The notes: generated by a model from the sequence alone, not told the origin. A stretch of DNA of 64,000 nucleotides from an uncultured Bradyrhizobium sp. (GCF_936943645.1 NZ_CAKZJO010000043.1:1-64000), one strand, 5' to 3'. Positions 16,942 through 27,019 are shown, numbered from the stretch's first letter. Made by a program: numbers and translations.

Positions 16942-17805
16942 ATGCGCTTGCTGTTCTCGATCGGGGCTGTACTGGTTGCCGGCGTGTTTGCCGGAGGGGA
17001 CGTCGCGGGCATCGCGGCACCGGGGCCGAAATTCGAGCCGCCCAAAACGCAACCGCAGCGGCTTGCGGCCGACAGAGATGCGCAGACGGTCGACGTCGAG
17101 CTGATCCTCGCGGTCGACGTGTCCTATTCCATGGACATGGACGAGCTCGCGATCCAGCGCGAAGGCTATGCGCAGGCGATCCAGTCGAAGGAGTTTCTCC
17201 AGGCGCTGAAGCTCGGCCCGAACGGCCGGATCGCGGTGACCTACTTCGAGTGGGCCGCCTCGAGCGACCAGAAGATCATCATTCCCTGGCGGCTGGTCGA
17301 CGGCCCCGAGACGGCCGATGCCGTCGCCGCCGAGATCATGAAGACGCCGATCCGGCGCGCCTCGCGCACCTCGATCTCCGGCGCGATCATGTTCGCGATG
17401 CCGCTATTCGACGAGGATCCCTACCGGGGCCTGCGCCGCGTCATCGACATTTCCGGCGACGGCCCCAACAACAATGGCGGCCCGGTCACGGTGGCGCGCG
17501 ATGCCGCGCTGGAGAAGGGCATCGTCATCAACGGCCTGCCGATCATGGTCAAGGAGCCGTCCTACTCGACCATGGATATCGACAATCTCGATCTCTATTA
17601 CGAGGACTGCGTCGTCGGAGGTCCCGGATCGTTCGTCATCACGATCAAGGACCGCGACAAGTTCAAGGAGGCGATCCGCACCAAGCTGCTGATGGAGGTG
17701 GCCGGCCGCACGCCCGAGCGTCCGGTGATGCGTGTCGCCGACAAGGAGCCACGCGTCAACTGCCTGATCGGCGAGAAGATCTGGTCGGATCGCTGGGGGC
17801 GCTGA
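16942..17805 (+). CDS. DUF1194 domain-containing protein (secreted, VWA-like)
   Basis: A 287-residue protein with an N-terminal signal peptide (about 26 residues). The DUF1194 domain shows a von Willebrand A-like metal site: DVSYSMD near residue 59, then GRIAVTYFEWA and RRVIDISGDGPNNNGG, which is a VWA-type strand with Asp. Typical MIDAS residues (DxSxS-like) are present. It is probably periplasmic or surface-exposed. The preceding 270 bases hold no gene apart from the divergent riboswitch leader. The next gene downstream is an autotransporter; functional linkage is possible but not shown. Confidence 0.87.
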   Translation: MRLLFSIGAVLVAGVFAGGDVAGIAAPGPKFEPPKTQPQRLAADRDAQTVDVELILAVDVSYSMDMDELAIQREGYAQAIQSKEFLQALKLGPNGRIAVTYFEWAASSDQKIIIPWRLVDGPETADAVAAEIMKTPIRRASRTSISGAIMFAMPLFDEDPYRGLRRVIDISGDGPNNNGGPVTVARDAALEKGIVINGLPIMVKEPSYSTMDIDNLDLYYEDCVVGGPGSFVITIKDRDKFKEAIRTKLLMEVAGRTPERPVMRVADKEPRVNCLIGEKIWSDRWGR

Positions 17806-17883
17806 GCGGCCTGAAGCGCCGACCTTGGTTGCTACCGTTTCTCGTGACGTCGATCGCAATGATGCGCAAGGTCGCAGTCGGCT

Positions 17884-20800
17884 TTGTGGCGGATTAGCCA
17901 CAAACCGGGCGAGCCGCGTTCAAGCCGGTTCCAACTCGATTGCCGGCCGTTGCAAAGCAACCTAAGAGTTGAGTGTTGGTTTCTCTTCGTTTCCCATCCC
18001 GCACACGCAATTGCCGCATCATTGCCTGCACACATCGCTTCGAAAATTGGCGCCGTAGCCACCCGCTGCGTGGCGATCGCCGCCGCCTGCGCTTCCGTCT
18101 CGATGCTGCTGACGGCACGGGCCGAAGCCGCATGCACGCCCGCGGCCGGAAACGACGTGTCGGCCGTCTGCACCGGCGCGACCGCGGGCGGCTACGGCGG
18201 TGCCGGTTTCACCAATCTGAACGTCACCGTGGACATCGGCGCCACGGTCACGGCGGGGGCTGCGAGCATCACGTTCAATACCGGGAGCCTGCTCAATCGC
18301 GGCACGGTCAGCGGCGTCACGTCGGGCGTTCTCGGCGCCACGGCCACGATCACCAATTCCGCCCTGATCTTCGCGAGCGGGGGCACCGCTATCGATCTCA
18401 GCGGCAGCCTGACGTTGACCAATTCCGGATCGGTGCAAGGCAGCCAGAACGGTGTTCGCGCGGCAACTGCGACCATCGCCAATTCCAGCCTGATCGTCGG
18501 CACGTCCGGCCAGGCGATCAGCCTGAGCGGCTTTGGCGACATCACCAACAGCGGCAACATTTCCGGCAATTACGGTATTGTCTCGTTTGCCACCGTCAAG
18601 CTCACGAACAGCGGATTGGTGTACGGCGACAATGCCGCCTTGGCGGCGAACGGCGCGACGATCGACAATAGCGGTACGATCCTGTCCGGCGGCACCGCCG
18701 TCGATTCCGCAGGCGCAACGATCGCCAATCGCGGCACGATCAGCGGCGCCAGCATCGGCATCGCCACTTCCGGCTTCACCTTGAACCTCGACAATTCCGG
18801 AAGCGTTTCGGGCCAGTTCGGCATCTTCACCAACGTCGGCAACATCGTCAATTCGGGCACGATCAGCGGCACCGGCGGCACCGCCATCGAGGCATTCGTC
18901 AACCTCGCGCTGGTCAATTCGGGCGTGATCAGCGGACAGACGACGGCGATCGTCGCGCCGACCGCCACCATCACCAATTCGGGCTCGATCGCCGCAGCCG
19001 CGGCGGCGGCGATCGATGTCACGGCCCTCACTTTGGCCAATTCCGGATCCGTCAGCGGCGTGACGTCAGGTGTTCACGGTGCCACGGCCAGCATCGCCAA
19101 TTCCGGCTCCATCACCGCCAGCGGCGGCGCTGGCATCGATCTCAGCGGCAGCCTGATGCTGACCAATTCAGGCTTGGTGCGCGGCACTTCCGACGGCCTC
19201 AATGCCGCGAGCGCGACCATCGTCAACTCCGGCTCGATCGTCGGGAATTCGCGGGCCATCAACCTAGCCGGCGCCGGCGACATCACCAACAGCGGCAGCA
19301 TTTCCGGCGGCTCCTACGGCATCGCCTCGTTCTCCAGCGTCAGGCTCGTCAATAGCGGCACCCTGTTCGGAGGCCTCTCCGCACTCTCGGTGAACTCGGC
19401 CACCATCGACAATTCCGGTACGATCCTCTCCAACTCGGTTGCGATCGATGCGGGGGGCGCCGCGATCAACAATTCCGGAACGATCGCGGGACGAGCCATT
19501 GCGATCACCGCCAACGATCTTACGCTCCTCAACACGGGCACGGTGTCCGTCAGCAATCCCGGCGCTTCAGCGATCTATGCGTTGAGGGCCGACATCAGTA
19601 ATGCCGGCCTGATAGCGGCGGCGGACACCAGCAGCCTGGCGATTTCCCTGAGCTCTGCAGCGGATACGCTCACATCGTTCGCCGGCTCCCGGATCATCGG
19701 CCGCATCGATCTCGGCGGCGGCGCCGATCGGGTGGATTTCCGCGGTGGCAATTTCAACTATACGTTCAACTCGCTCGCGGGCGTGACCGTCAACTCGGCC
19801 GTGCCTTACATCGTGCAGGGATCGCGGGTCGTCACGGTCGATCCCACGCCGTTCGCGGCGACCAACCGCAACATCCTGGCGTTTTCCTCGGCAGTGACGT
19901 CGGCGCTGCCGCTGGCGGAGCCACCTCCGCCCGCCGTGGGGCCGGCGATGAGCTACGCCACGACGGTCAGATCTGCGCAGGCCGCGCGCGAGGCCTTCGC
20001 CGCGGTGATGACGCCGCAGGGGCCGACCGCCGTCTACGGCGGCGGGGTGACCCTGTGGGCGCGCGGCTTCGCCGGCGAGCGCGATCAATCGGCGACGGGT
20101 CCGCTGCTCCACACCGTCAATCGCTTCCAGGGCGGTTTCATCGGCGGAGACTGGCAGGCCAATCCGTTCTTTCGTTTCGGCGCATTCGTCGGCGCGGGCG
20201 CTATGCGGAGCACGGAAGATCTCAATCTCAATAGCGTCAGCTCGGATGTCGCGTTCGGCGGCGCCTTCGTCCGTGGCACGTTCGGTGACACCTTTCTCGA
20301 CATGATGATCCAACTCGGCCGCCTGTCAGGACATAGCTCCCGCTTGGTCAGCAACAATCTGGCGCCCACCGGAATCGAGACCGCCCTGGGCGACTACGCC
20401 GGCCTTTACGCGATCCCCGAACTCGGGCTCGGGCGTCACATCGAGCTGGGCGAGATGGGTGGCACGATGTGGCGGCTAACCCCGGTGGGACGCATCCGCT
20501 ATCTCGCCGGCAACCTCGGCGGCTACAACGAGAGCGGTTCGACGTCGGACCTGACGGTAGGCGAACGCCGGCTGTCGGAGCTCGAGGAGCGCGCTGAGCT
20601 GAAATTGTCGGGAACGCTCCGTAGCGCCGATTTTGCGGTGATTACCGGAAACCTCCGTGTTGGCGCGCTCGGCGCGCAACGTATGGGCGGTGCGGCGGTG
20701 AACGCCACGCTGCTTGGCCAGGCCATTCCGTTCGCAATGCCGGGCGCAGGCACGATCTGGGGTGTTCTGGGTGGGGGCGGCCTCGAACTCAGCCGCGGCG

Positions 20801-20892
20801 CGGCCAGCTTCTTCGTTTCCGGCGACTACCTGAAGGCGTCGGATTCGAGCGTGGTGTATGGCGGGCGCGGCGGGATGAGGCTCGCCTTCTAG
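17884..20892 (+). CDS. Autotransporter domain-containing protein with NSG/TISG repeats
   Basis: A 1002-residue secreted surface protein. A long N-terminal extension ends in a signal peptide (SMLLTARAEA). A passenger of about 600 residues follows, built of repeated short units around N-S-G-x-I/V-S-G (such as NSGTISG and NSGSISG), the pattern expected for a parallel beta-helix. The C-terminal 270 or so residues form an autotransporter beta-barrel starting near LWARGFAGERDQ and ending in GGMRLAF with terminal Phe. The ATG at 17884 is the only upstream ATG. It is probably an adhesin-like protein; no catalytic motif is seen in the passenger. DNA repeats follow the protein repeats. Confidence 0.92.
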   Translation: MWRISHKPGEPRSSRFQLDCRPLQSNLRVECWFLFVSHPAHAIAASLPAHIASKIGAVATRCVAIAAACASVSMLLTARAEAACTPAAGNDVSAVCTGATAGGYGGAGFTNLNVTVDIGATVTAGAASITFNTGSLLNRGTVSGVTSGVLGATATITNSALIFASGGTAIDLSGSLTLTNSGSVQGSQNGVRAATATIANSSLIVGTSGQAISLSGFGDITNSGNISGNYGIVSFATVKLTNSGLVYGDNAALAANGATIDNSGTILSGGTAVDSAGATIANRGTISGASIGIATSGFTLNLDNSGSVSGQFGIFTNVGNIVNSGTISGTGGTAIEAFVNLALVNSGVISGQTTAIVAPTATITNSGSIAAAAAAAIDVTALTLANSGSVSGVTSGVHGATASIANSGSITASGGAGIDLSGSLMLTNSGLVRGTSDGLNAASATIVNSGSIVGNSRAINLAGAGDITNSGSISGGSYGIASFSSVRLVNSGTLFGGLSALSVNSATIDNSGTILSNSVAIDAGGAAINNSGTIAGRAIAITANDLTLLNTGTVSVSNPGASAIYALRADISNAGLIAAADTSSLAISLSSAADTLTSFAGSRIIGRIDLGGGADRVDFRGGNFNYTFNSLAGVTVNSAVPYIVQGSRVVTVDPTPFAATNRNILAFSSAVTSALPLAEPPPPAVGPAMSYATTVRSAQAAREAFAAVMTPQGPTAVYGGGVTLWARGFAGERDQSATGPLLHTVNRFQGGFIGGDWQANPFFRFGAFVGAGAMRSTEDLNLNSVSSDVAFGGAFVRGTFGDTFLDMMIQLGRLSGHSSRLVSNNLAPTGIETALGDYAGLYAIPELGLGRHIELGEMGGTMWRLTPVGRIRYLAGNLGGYNESGSTSDLTVGERRLSELEERAELKLSGTLRSADFAVITGNLRVGALGAQRMGGAAVNATLLGQAIPFAMPGAGTIWGVLGGGGLELSRGAASFFVSGDYLKASDSSVVYGGRGGMRLAF

Positions 20893-21074
20893 AACACCGG
20901 TTGGGCCTACCCGAGATGAGATCATTTGCCTCACCGCAGCCGGCAGTTGAAATTAATCGATCGTTAACCGGCGTGGGTCCCTAATCGCGTGGTTTCTGTT
21001 CGTTTCCGTTCGGCATCCTGACATTGCCGAGGCGGACGAAAGCGGGTTTGTCAGGCCCGTCCCCGAGCAATCCA

Positions 21075-21713
21075 ATGGCCATCGTCACATCGAGCACCAG
21101 TCAGATTTCGCCAGCCAACGAGCGCCTGTATCACCAGAGCGCTCTGATCGGCGACTGGAAGGGCAATTGGGTGGGCAACGGCAACCAACCCGTCGGCTTC
21201 AAGGTCGTGAACATCCGCGGTGCCCGGGCGCAGGTCGAATACACTCATAACGGGCACACCGAGCGCGGCTTTGCCGAGGTCCAGGGCACGCTCATTACCT
21301 TCGGCGGGGTCACGGTCGGCACCAAGGACGGCAAGAACATGGTGATGCTGTTCTCCTTCGGCGGCGCCGGCAAGCAGACCGCGAACCTGGAGAAGCAGGA
21401 CCCGCCGGCCTCCGACAGCCGTCTCATGGGAAGCTGGGGCGGCTATTCCAGCGACAACGGCAAGAGCGCGAGCTTCAAGGTGCTGTCCGTGAACGGCAAG
21501 GAAGCCCAGGTCAGTGTCACCACCGATGGCGTCACCCGTCAGGGCACCGGTTACGTCTACAAGAACGTCATCATGTTCGGCCAGGCGCAGATCGCGACCG
21601 ATGACGGGCAGAACGGCAAGATCATCTACCAGGTCGGCACCAAATCCTTCGTGGTGCCGGTGACGAAATATCCGCCCGCGGATTCATCGTCCTCGGTGGA
21701 CAGGACCGCATAG
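21075..21713 (+). CDS. Hypothetical protein with two copies of a beta-rich domain
   Basis: I do not recognise a named family. About 212 residues from the ATG at 21075; the frame is open further upstream to 21024. It contains an internal duplication: the segment starting LIGDWKGNWVGNG, then GFKVVNIRGARAQVEYTHNG, aligns with LMGSWGGYSSDNG, then SFKVLSVNGKEAQVSVTTDG. Each copy is followed by a G-T/V-F-G beta strand and a D-G-K/Q-N-x-K/M segment. Each unit is about 80 residues and looks like a small beta sandwich or lipocalin-like sheet. There is no clear signal peptide. The function is unknown. Confidence 0.72.
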   Translation: MAIVTSSTSQISPANERLYHQSALIGDWKGNWVGNGNQPVGFKVVNIRGARAQVEYTHNGHTERGFAEVQGTLITFGGVTVGTKDGKNMVMLFSFGGAGKQTANLEKQDPPASDSRLMGSWGGYSSDNGKSASFKVLSVNGKEAQVSVTTDGVTRQGTGYVYKNVIMFGQAQIATDDGQNGKIIYQVGTKSFVVPVTKYPPADSSSSVDRTA

Positions 21714-21716
21714 CTC

Positions 21717-22559
21717 TCACGGCTGCGTCTTGCCGCCTTGCGTCAATGCTTTCAACTGCCGGTCGAGCTGTCGCATAATCGCGCAGGCCTGTGCGAAACC
21801 GCCTGCACCGATCAATCGCCAGACTTCATCGGATTGCTCCACAAGATCTGGGATCGTCAGCGGCAAGCCGGCGGCCTCCTGCAGCGCTCCCTTCTCGTTG
21901 ATCAGGTAGCGCTCGTTCAGCGCGAACAGCACCTGCGCGACGCAGGCAAGCGATCTGTAGAGGCATCCCGCCACATGGGTCCGCTCGTTACGTGGGGCCG
22001 CGAGTTCGGCATTTTCGATGCTGAACAGGACTTCCCATTGGAAGCGTCGGATCAGGACGATACGCAGAGTCTCCGGATAGGGAAGTGCGATCGATTTGAG
22101 CCGGGCGATCATTCCGTTCGGATCATGCAGCGGCTGACAATATGCGATCTCGCCCATCCATATAGTTGAGCAGAAGCCATGAGGATGGCCGGGTTGGTAG
22201 GTCATGAGAACCTGACCGTCCCTGCAGGCCGACATGACCCGCTCGACATCATCGACGTTACGGTACAGCAGGTCGACCTTTCGTCCCTCGATCGAAAGCC
22301 AGGCTCCGCCCACAATCCACGATCCCCATTCGTTGATTCTGGTCACAATCGCGGCGTCGGGATCGTCGGCGATGCTCTTCACCACTGTCAGCAGTCGATC
22401 CGTGTCGAACCGAGCGGCGGAGCGGTACAGCCCGATGTCATAGTCGGAGGAGGAATGCGCAGTGCCGCGTGCGCGTGAGCCGCCGAGCACCACGGCCTGG
22501 ACGCCAGGTACCGCGGCAAGAACGGGTGTGAGGCGGGTGAGCAACGGATCGTGCGACAT
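21717..22559 (-). CDS. Nucleotidyltransferase domain-containing protein
   Basis: A 280-residue protein with an N-terminal polymerase-beta-like nucleotidyltransferase fold. GGSRARG is at residues 26-32, SDYDIGLY at 38-45 supplies the two metal Asp, and a later KVDLLYR supplies the third acidic residue. The C-terminal 130 residues are helical. The layout resembles aminoglycoside adenylyltransferase-like or MNT-type enzymes acting on a small molecule or protein. It is convergent with the preceding gene (3 bases between stop codons). No antitoxin-like HEPN partner is adjacent. The substrate is unknown. Confidence 0.82.
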   Translation of the reverse strand: MSHDPLLTRLTPVLAAVPGVQAVVLGGSRARGTAHSSSDYDIGLYRSAARFDTDRLLTVVKSIADDPDAAIVTRINEWGSWIVGGAWLSIEGRKVDLLYRNVDDVERVMSACRDGQVLMTYQPGHPHGFCSTIWMGEIAYCQPLHDPNGMIARLKSIALPYPETLRIVLIRRFQWEVLFSIENAELAAPRNERTHVAGCLYRSLACVAQVLFALNERYLINEKGALQEAAGLPLTIPDLVEQSDEVWRLIGAGGFAQACAIMRQLDRQLKALTQGGKTQP

Positions 22560-22669
22560 AGGGCGCGGTTCCCCAAAAGACCTGCGGGCGTGAGGACGGC
22601 CCGGTCACTCCGCTGGCATTGATGATGGTCGAGGAGTATAGTTTTGCGGTGGTTTAGACGGTAGCCAAA

Positions 22670-23284
22670 ATGTTCGACCTCGGACGTACATGCGCTCTTG
22701 CAGCTCTCGCCTTGCTCTGCCTCGGCGGGAAGGCGGTTCATGCGCAAGTCGCGCCGCTGCGATATTTCATACCGGGCGGACCGTTTGGCTTTGGCGGCAG
22801 CGACGGCCAGAGCTCCGATCCTTACGGCAGTTTTTCGGGTTTCAATACCGACGAGGCCGGCGGGCGCACCAATTTTGCGAACGGCTTCTTCGTCGGCAGC
22901 CAGCGCGGCAATCTCAATTGGAGCGGCCTCAGTCAGGCCGGATTCAATCAGGCCGGACTTGCCAATAATTTCAGCGCGCTGTCCTTTGATAGTACGCAGT
23001 TCGGCTACACCACCAAAAGCCTGGGCGGCATGCCTGTCACCTTCTTTGCGGGTGTCGATACGCTGAAATTCGGCAACGGCATCGGCAGCTCGGTTGCGCC
23101 GCTGACATCAGGCACGGCGCCCGGCACCAGCGCATTTGCGGGCGTTGAGTTCAAGCCGACCTCCAATCTCAGCCTGTCGTTCGGGGCCGGGTTCACCCAG
23201 CTGGACTCCGGCCGCATGGACAGCGACATCCGATCGAACATGCTGCCCGGCGAGTCGCCGGCCCTGAGCGGCCTTCGGCGTTAG
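22670..23284 (+). CDS. Hypothetical secreted protein
   Basis: A 204-residue protein with an N-terminal signal peptide (ALAALALLCLGGKAVHAQ, cleavage after AHA-like HA-Q). The rest is Gly/Phe/Ser-rich with alternating beta-strand-like segments (FAGVEFKPTSNLSLSFGAGF). It resembles part of a small outer-membrane barrel but lacks a C-terminal aromatic residue. I do not recognise a family. It overlaps the convergent nitroreductase gene by 4 bases at its 3' end. Confidence 0.68.
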   Translation: MFDLGRTCALAALALLCLGGKAVHAQVAPLRYFIPGGPFGFGGSDGQSSDPYGSFSGFNTDEAGGRTNFANGFFVGSQRGNLNWSGLSQAGFNQAGLANNFSALSFDSTQFGYTTKSLGGMPVTFFAGVDTLKFGNGIGSSVAPLTSGTAPGTSAFAGVEFKPTSNLSLSFGAGFTQLDSGRMDSDIRSNMLPGESPALSGLRR

Positions 23285-24369
23285 GGTCGCATCACCAGCT
23301 CCGGCGGACGCCGCGGCGATCTCGGCAGGTCCGGACCGGCTCCGAAGCGCATCACGATGTCGGGGCGGCGTTCGCCAAGATCGAGCGAGGCCGCAAATTG
23401 CCGCCTCAGCGCCGCCACCTCAATCGGCTGGTTGACGAAGGAATATTTGAGTCCCAGCGCGGTCGCCTGCAAGCCGAAGCGCTGGCAGGCGCGGCCGACC
23501 GCGATCCAGTGCGACTTGTCGCTGCGATCGGCGGCGAGCACGAGGATGCCCGCGGAGCTGGTGAGCTGTTCGCGATACTTCTTGTTTTCGCCGCTCTCGG
23601 TGAAGAAGAGGTTCAGCAGCGACCGCGCCAGCCATGAGGGCAAAGAGGGATTTCCCGAGGCGGGCGCGAACAACCCGTCCATGGTCGCAAGTGCCTCCGC
23701 CTCGTTGAAGCGAATCCAGCTCACGAGCTCGCGCATGAAGGCCTTGTCGCGCATTTGCGCCGAATTGCCTTCGAGCACATAGTCGGTAACTCCAGAGATC
23801 GCGGCGCGCTCGGTCAGCAGGAGAGCCGTGACATCAGGTTCGCGGCAGGCATCTTCGAGCCGGCGCAAGGTCTCGGGCGTGGCCGGCTTGCCGTCGAACG
23901 TCGCGCGCGTGCATTGCCTGACCGGAATCGCGGCTGCCAACGCCGATGCGGCCGGCGGCGCTTGCTCGAGCGTGACCACGATTCGGTCGCCGTCGATGAC
24001 CGGGTTGGCGCGCCAGCCCAGCGCGGACGCGGCGAGGATGAGGTTTTCGGCGGCGCAGCCGAGACTGACGAACAGGTGATGGTCGTCCGGATCGACGGCC
24101 GGACAGCGGCGCGAATAATCCGGCGAGATCGCGATTTCGTTGCCGCGTGCCGAGAAGATCCACGGCTGGGTGTTGTGGCTGTTGGCGGCGAGGGTGGCAA
24201 AGCGCACGAGCTCGCGATCCCGCGGCGCCGACTGCAGTGGAGCGCGCGACGCCGCTACCGCTTCATCGTAGGTCATGGCCGCAGCTGCAGCGGTGTCGAT
24301 CGCTACCCCGGAAAGGCCGAGCGCGGCTGCGATGAACTGTCGTCGGTCAACCACGGACGTCCGCTCCAC
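23281..24369 (-). CDS. Acg-family nitroreductase-like protein with Tat signal
   Basis: A 362-residue protein. The N-terminus VDRRQFIAAALGLSG is a twin-arginine type signal, predicting periplasmic export with bound cofactor. The body matches the Acg/nitroreductase-like FMN fold: LAANSHNTQPWIFS near residue 63, then DPDDHHLFVSLGCAAENLILAA and VGRACQRFGLQATALGLK near the C-terminus. These correspond to the FMN-contact segments. The start is GTG at 24369; a GTG a few codons inside is also possible. Mycobacterial Acg relatives bind FMN but may not reduce nitro compounds, so the enzymatic role is uncertain. Confidence 0.82.
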   Translation of the reverse strand: MERTSVVDRRQFIAAALGLSGVAIDTAAAAAMTYDEAVAASRAPLQSAPRDRELVRFATLAANSHNTQPWIFSARGNEIAISPDYSRRCPAVDPDDHHLFVSLGCAAENLILAASALGWRANPVIDGDRIVVTLEQAPPAASALAAAIPVRQCTRATFDGKPATPETLRRLEDACREPDVTALLLTERAAISGVTDYVLEGNSAQMRDKAFMRELVSWIRFNEAEALATMDGLFAPASGNPSLPSWLARSLLNLFFTESGENKKYREQLTSSAGILVLAADRSDKSHWIAVGRACQRFGLQATALGLKYSFVNQPIEVAALRRQFAASLDLGERRPDIVMRFGAGPDLPRSPRRPPELVMRP

Positions 24370-24464
24370 GTTGAATTGCGCAGGACGCTTTTAACGTCAG
24401 CGAACCTGGCGCGATTGACTGGCATCAAGCTTGGAGGACGCTTGCTCGATTATGAGCTTGCGGA

Positions 24465-25721
24465 CTACCGCGTGAACCGCGCCACCAGCTCGACATGCGG
24501 CGTGTGGCGGAATTGATCGACCGGCACGACGGCCTCAAGCCGATAGCCGCCGTCGATCAAGAGCCGTGCGTCGCGGGCAAAGGTGGCGACGTTGCAGGAC
24601 ACGGCGACCACCACGGGCACCTTGCTGGCGGCAAGCTTCAGCGCCTGTGCCTGCGCGCCCTGGCGCGGCGGATCGAACACGACGGCGTCGAAGTCGCGCA
24701 GCTCCGGCGGCACCAGGGGGCGGCGGAACAGGTCGCGCGGCTCGGCCTTGATCGGCTTCAGGCCTGGCGCGCGCGCGGCTTTCGCCAGCGCAGCAACGGC
24801 TCCGGCATCGCTGTCGTAGGCAGTGACGCGGGCCTTCTCGGCAAGCCGCAATGCGAACGGCCCGACGCCGCAGAAGAGGTCGAGAACTTCCTTGGCCTTG
24901 CCGATGCGCTCAGTGACGAGCGCGGCCAGCGTTTCCTCGCCCGCCACCGTCGCCTGCAGGAACGAGCCCGGCGGCAGCGTCACCTCGGCGCGGCCCATCT
25001 TCACCGTCGGCGGCAGGCGTTGCAGCACCAATTCGCCATGCCGCGTCAGCCGCGCCAGGCGGTGCTGCTCGGCGACGCGCGACAGCGCCGTGACCAGCGC
25101 GGTGGGCAGCGGACCGGAGCCGCGCACGTCGACGTCGAGGCCGTTGGCGGTCGCGGTGACCTGGATGTCGAGCGGCTTGGTCACCGGCATCTTCGACGTC
25201 AGCGGCTCGGCGATCGCCCAGGCGGCCTCGAGCGCGCCGTCGAGCGCGGGATCGAGGATGGGGCAGCGATCGATGGGAATGACGTCGTGCGAGCTCGTCG
25301 CGGAAAAACCGACCTTGAGGATGTCATGCGTGCCGAAGCGGCCGTGCAGGGTGATGCGCCGGCGTCCGGCGCCATGGGCATCGACCAGCGGCGCGACCTC
25401 GCAATCGATGCCGGCCTGCGCCAGCGTCTCCACCACGATGCCGCGCTTCCAGGCGTGATAGGGCTCGGCCGCCCAATGCTGGATGGCGCAGCCGCCGCAG
25501 ACGCCGAAATGCGGACAGAACGGCGCGATGCGTTCCGGGCTTGCGACCTCCACGGCGAGCAGCTTGCGTCGATCAGGGTGATGTCCGATGACGTGATCGA
25601 CCTCGACGGTCTCGCCGCCGAGCGTGTAGGGCACGTAGAGCGCATCGCCCGCGGTCACGCAGACGCCATCGCCGCGATGGCCGACGTGATCGATGGTCAG
25701 ACGCTCAACCACGGCGCGCAC
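24465..25721 (-). CDS. TrmA/RlmD-family class I SAM-dependent RNA (uracil-5-)methyltransferase
   Basis: About 418 residues. An N-terminal TRAM-like beta domain carries [17 protein letters not shown] [4Fe-4S] cysteine cluster follows ([10 protein letters not shown] plus a later Cys). The SAM site is [17 protein letters not shown], followed by FDPPRQGA and the catalytic Cys in [12 protein letters not shown]. This is the RlmC/RlmD/TrmA family that makes 5-methyluridine in tRNA or 23S rRNA; the exact target is unclear. GTG at 25721 (or 25712) starts inside the end of tlyA, so the two genes overlap and are co-expressed. Confidence 0.92.
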   Translation of the reverse strand: MRAVVERLTIDHVGHRGDGVCVTAGDALYVPYTLGGETVEVDHVIGHHPDRRKLLAVEVASPERIAPFCPHFGVCGGCAIQHWAAEPYHAWKRGIVVETLAQAGIDCEVAPLVDAHGAGRRRITLHGRFGTHDILKVGFSATSSHDVIPIDRCPILDPALDGALEAAWAIAEPLTSKMPVTKPLDIQVTATANGLDVDVRGSGPLPTALVTALSRVAEQHRLARLTRHGELVLQRLPPTVKMGRAEVTLPPGSFLQATVAGEETLAALVTERIGKAKEVLDLFCGVGPFALRLAEKARVTAYDSDAGAVAALAKAARAPGLKPIKAEPRDLFRRPLVPPELRDFDAVVFDPPRQGAQAQALKLAASKVPVVVAVSCNVATFARDARLLIDGGYRLEAVVPVDQFRHTPHVELVARFTR

Positions 25722-26439
25722 CCAGGAAGAATTCGATGTTGCCGTCCCCGCCCGATATCGACGACGGGAACACCTTGATGTCGGTGCAGCCGAGCGAGGC
25801 GGCGAAGGCGGCGATGTCGTCGCAAATCTCCTGATGCACGGCGGCATCGCGGACGATGCCCTTCTTGTTGTGTTTCCGGTCGGCCTCGAATTGCGGCTTG
25901 ATCAGCGCCAGCAGGCTCATCGGCGCCGCGGCGAGGGACAGTGCCACCGGCAGCACGGTCTTGAGCGAGATGAAGCTGACGTCGATGACGACCACATCGG
26001 GCCGCGCCGGCAGCCGCTTGCCTTCGTAGCTGCGGATGTCGGTCTCCTCCATCGACACGATCTTGGAATGACCGCGCAGCGAGGCATGCAGCTGGCTGGT
26101 GCCGACGTCGATCGCGAACACCAGGCTCGCGCCGTTCGCCAGCAGCACCTCGGTGAAGCCGCCGGTGGAGGCTCCGACGTCGAGGCAGACATGGTCCTCG
26201 ATCTCGATGGGGTAGCGCTCCAGCGCGCCGGCGAGCTTGACGCCGCCGCGGGAGACATAGGGATGGGCGGGCTCGGCCTGGATCACCGCGTCCTCGGCGA
26301 TCGTCTCCGAGGGCTTTGCCACGGGCTTGTCGTCGGCCGTGACCAACCCGGCCTCGATGGCCGCGCGCGCCCGCGCCCGGCTCTCGAACAGGCCGCGCTC
26401 GACCAGAAGAACATCCGCGCGCTTGCGGGCAGGGGACAT
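25705..26439 (-). CDS. tlyA: TlyA family RNA methyltransferase
   Basis: A 244-residue protein with an N-terminal S4 RNA-binding domain ([21 protein letters not shown]) followed by a FtsJ-like SAM methyltransferase domain. [14 protein letters not shown] is the SAM motif, and [10 protein letters not shown] and LIKPQFE are family blocks. TlyA enzymes 2'-O-methylate rRNA, and members also double as hemolysin-like annotations. I prefer ATG at 26439 (GAGAG upstream) over an in-frame TTG at 26451. It ends inside the start of the TrmA-like gene, forming an RNA-modification operon. Confidence 0.93.
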   Translation of the reverse strand: MSPARKRADVLLVERGLFESRARARAAIEAGLVTADDKPVAKPSETIAEDAVIQAEPAHPYVSRGGVKLAGALERYPIEIEDHVCLDVGASTGGFTEVLLANGASLVFAIDVGTSQLHASLRGHSKIVSMEETDIRSYEGKRLPARPDVVVIDVSFISLKTVLPVALSLAAAPMSLLALIKPQFEADRKHNKKGIVRDAAVHQEICDDIAAFAASLGCTDIKVFPSSISGGDGNIEFFLGARRG

Positions 26440-26464
26440 CGGTTCTCTCAACAGGGACTGACGC

Positions 26465-27019
26465 TTATGGTGCGATCAATCGCCCGGCCGCCATCCGGAC
26501 GCAAGTCTCGAACGCGGCCAGATCGTGCCAGACGTCGATCGGCATGGTGGCTGGCGTCACCAGCGGGCAGCCGTGCAGCTCCAGTGCATGGATCATCATG
26601 AGGTTGTCGACGAGGCCGAAATCCTCGACCGTCAGCCCCTGGGCATCGACCAGTCGTCCGTCTTCGGAGGTGACGTCCATGAAGCGCGAGACACGGTCGG
26701 CGTAGGTGGCGCCATCGTTGGAATAAGCGAGGCAGAATTTGCGGCGGCCGGCCATGTAGCCGAGCTCGTAGACGGTACCGGGATCGGCCCCGGCGCCGCG
26801 GAACGGGGTGAGGTTGGCAATGATGGCATCAGCCGCATCCATCATCGCCTCGTTGCCGCAAAAAATCTGGCGCGCAGCATCGGGCGCGACGAGATCGATG
26901 GCGTTGTCGAGGGGATAGAGGCCGGTGAGGCCGTAGCGGCCGCAGATATCGACCTTGCGCCGGCCGATCTCGATCGCATCCGGCAGGAACACGTCGGGGC
27001 CTGCCAGATAGATCTTCAT
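26465..27019 (-). CDS. Nucleoside 2-deoxyribosyltransferase
   Basis: A 184-residue protein. It begins KIYLAGPDVFLPDA, has DAADAIIANLTPFRGAGADPGT with the nucleobase-binding Asp, and GTVYELGYMAGRRK with the catalytic Glu. These are the marks of the nucleoside 2-deoxyribosyltransferase fold, which exchanges bases on deoxynucleosides in salvage. The ATG at 27019 is clear. It lies 25 bases before the tlyA start on the same strand, so it may head this operon. Confidence 0.9.
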   Translation of the reverse strand: MKIYLAGPDVFLPDAIEIGRRKVDICGRYGLTGLYPLDNAIDLVAPDAARQIFCGNEAMMDAADAIIANLTPFRGAGADPGTVYELGYMAGRRKFCLAYSNDGATYADRVSRFMDVTSEDGRLVDAQGLTVEDFGLVDNLMMIHALELHGCPLVTPATMPIDVWHDLAAFETCVRMAAGRLIAP

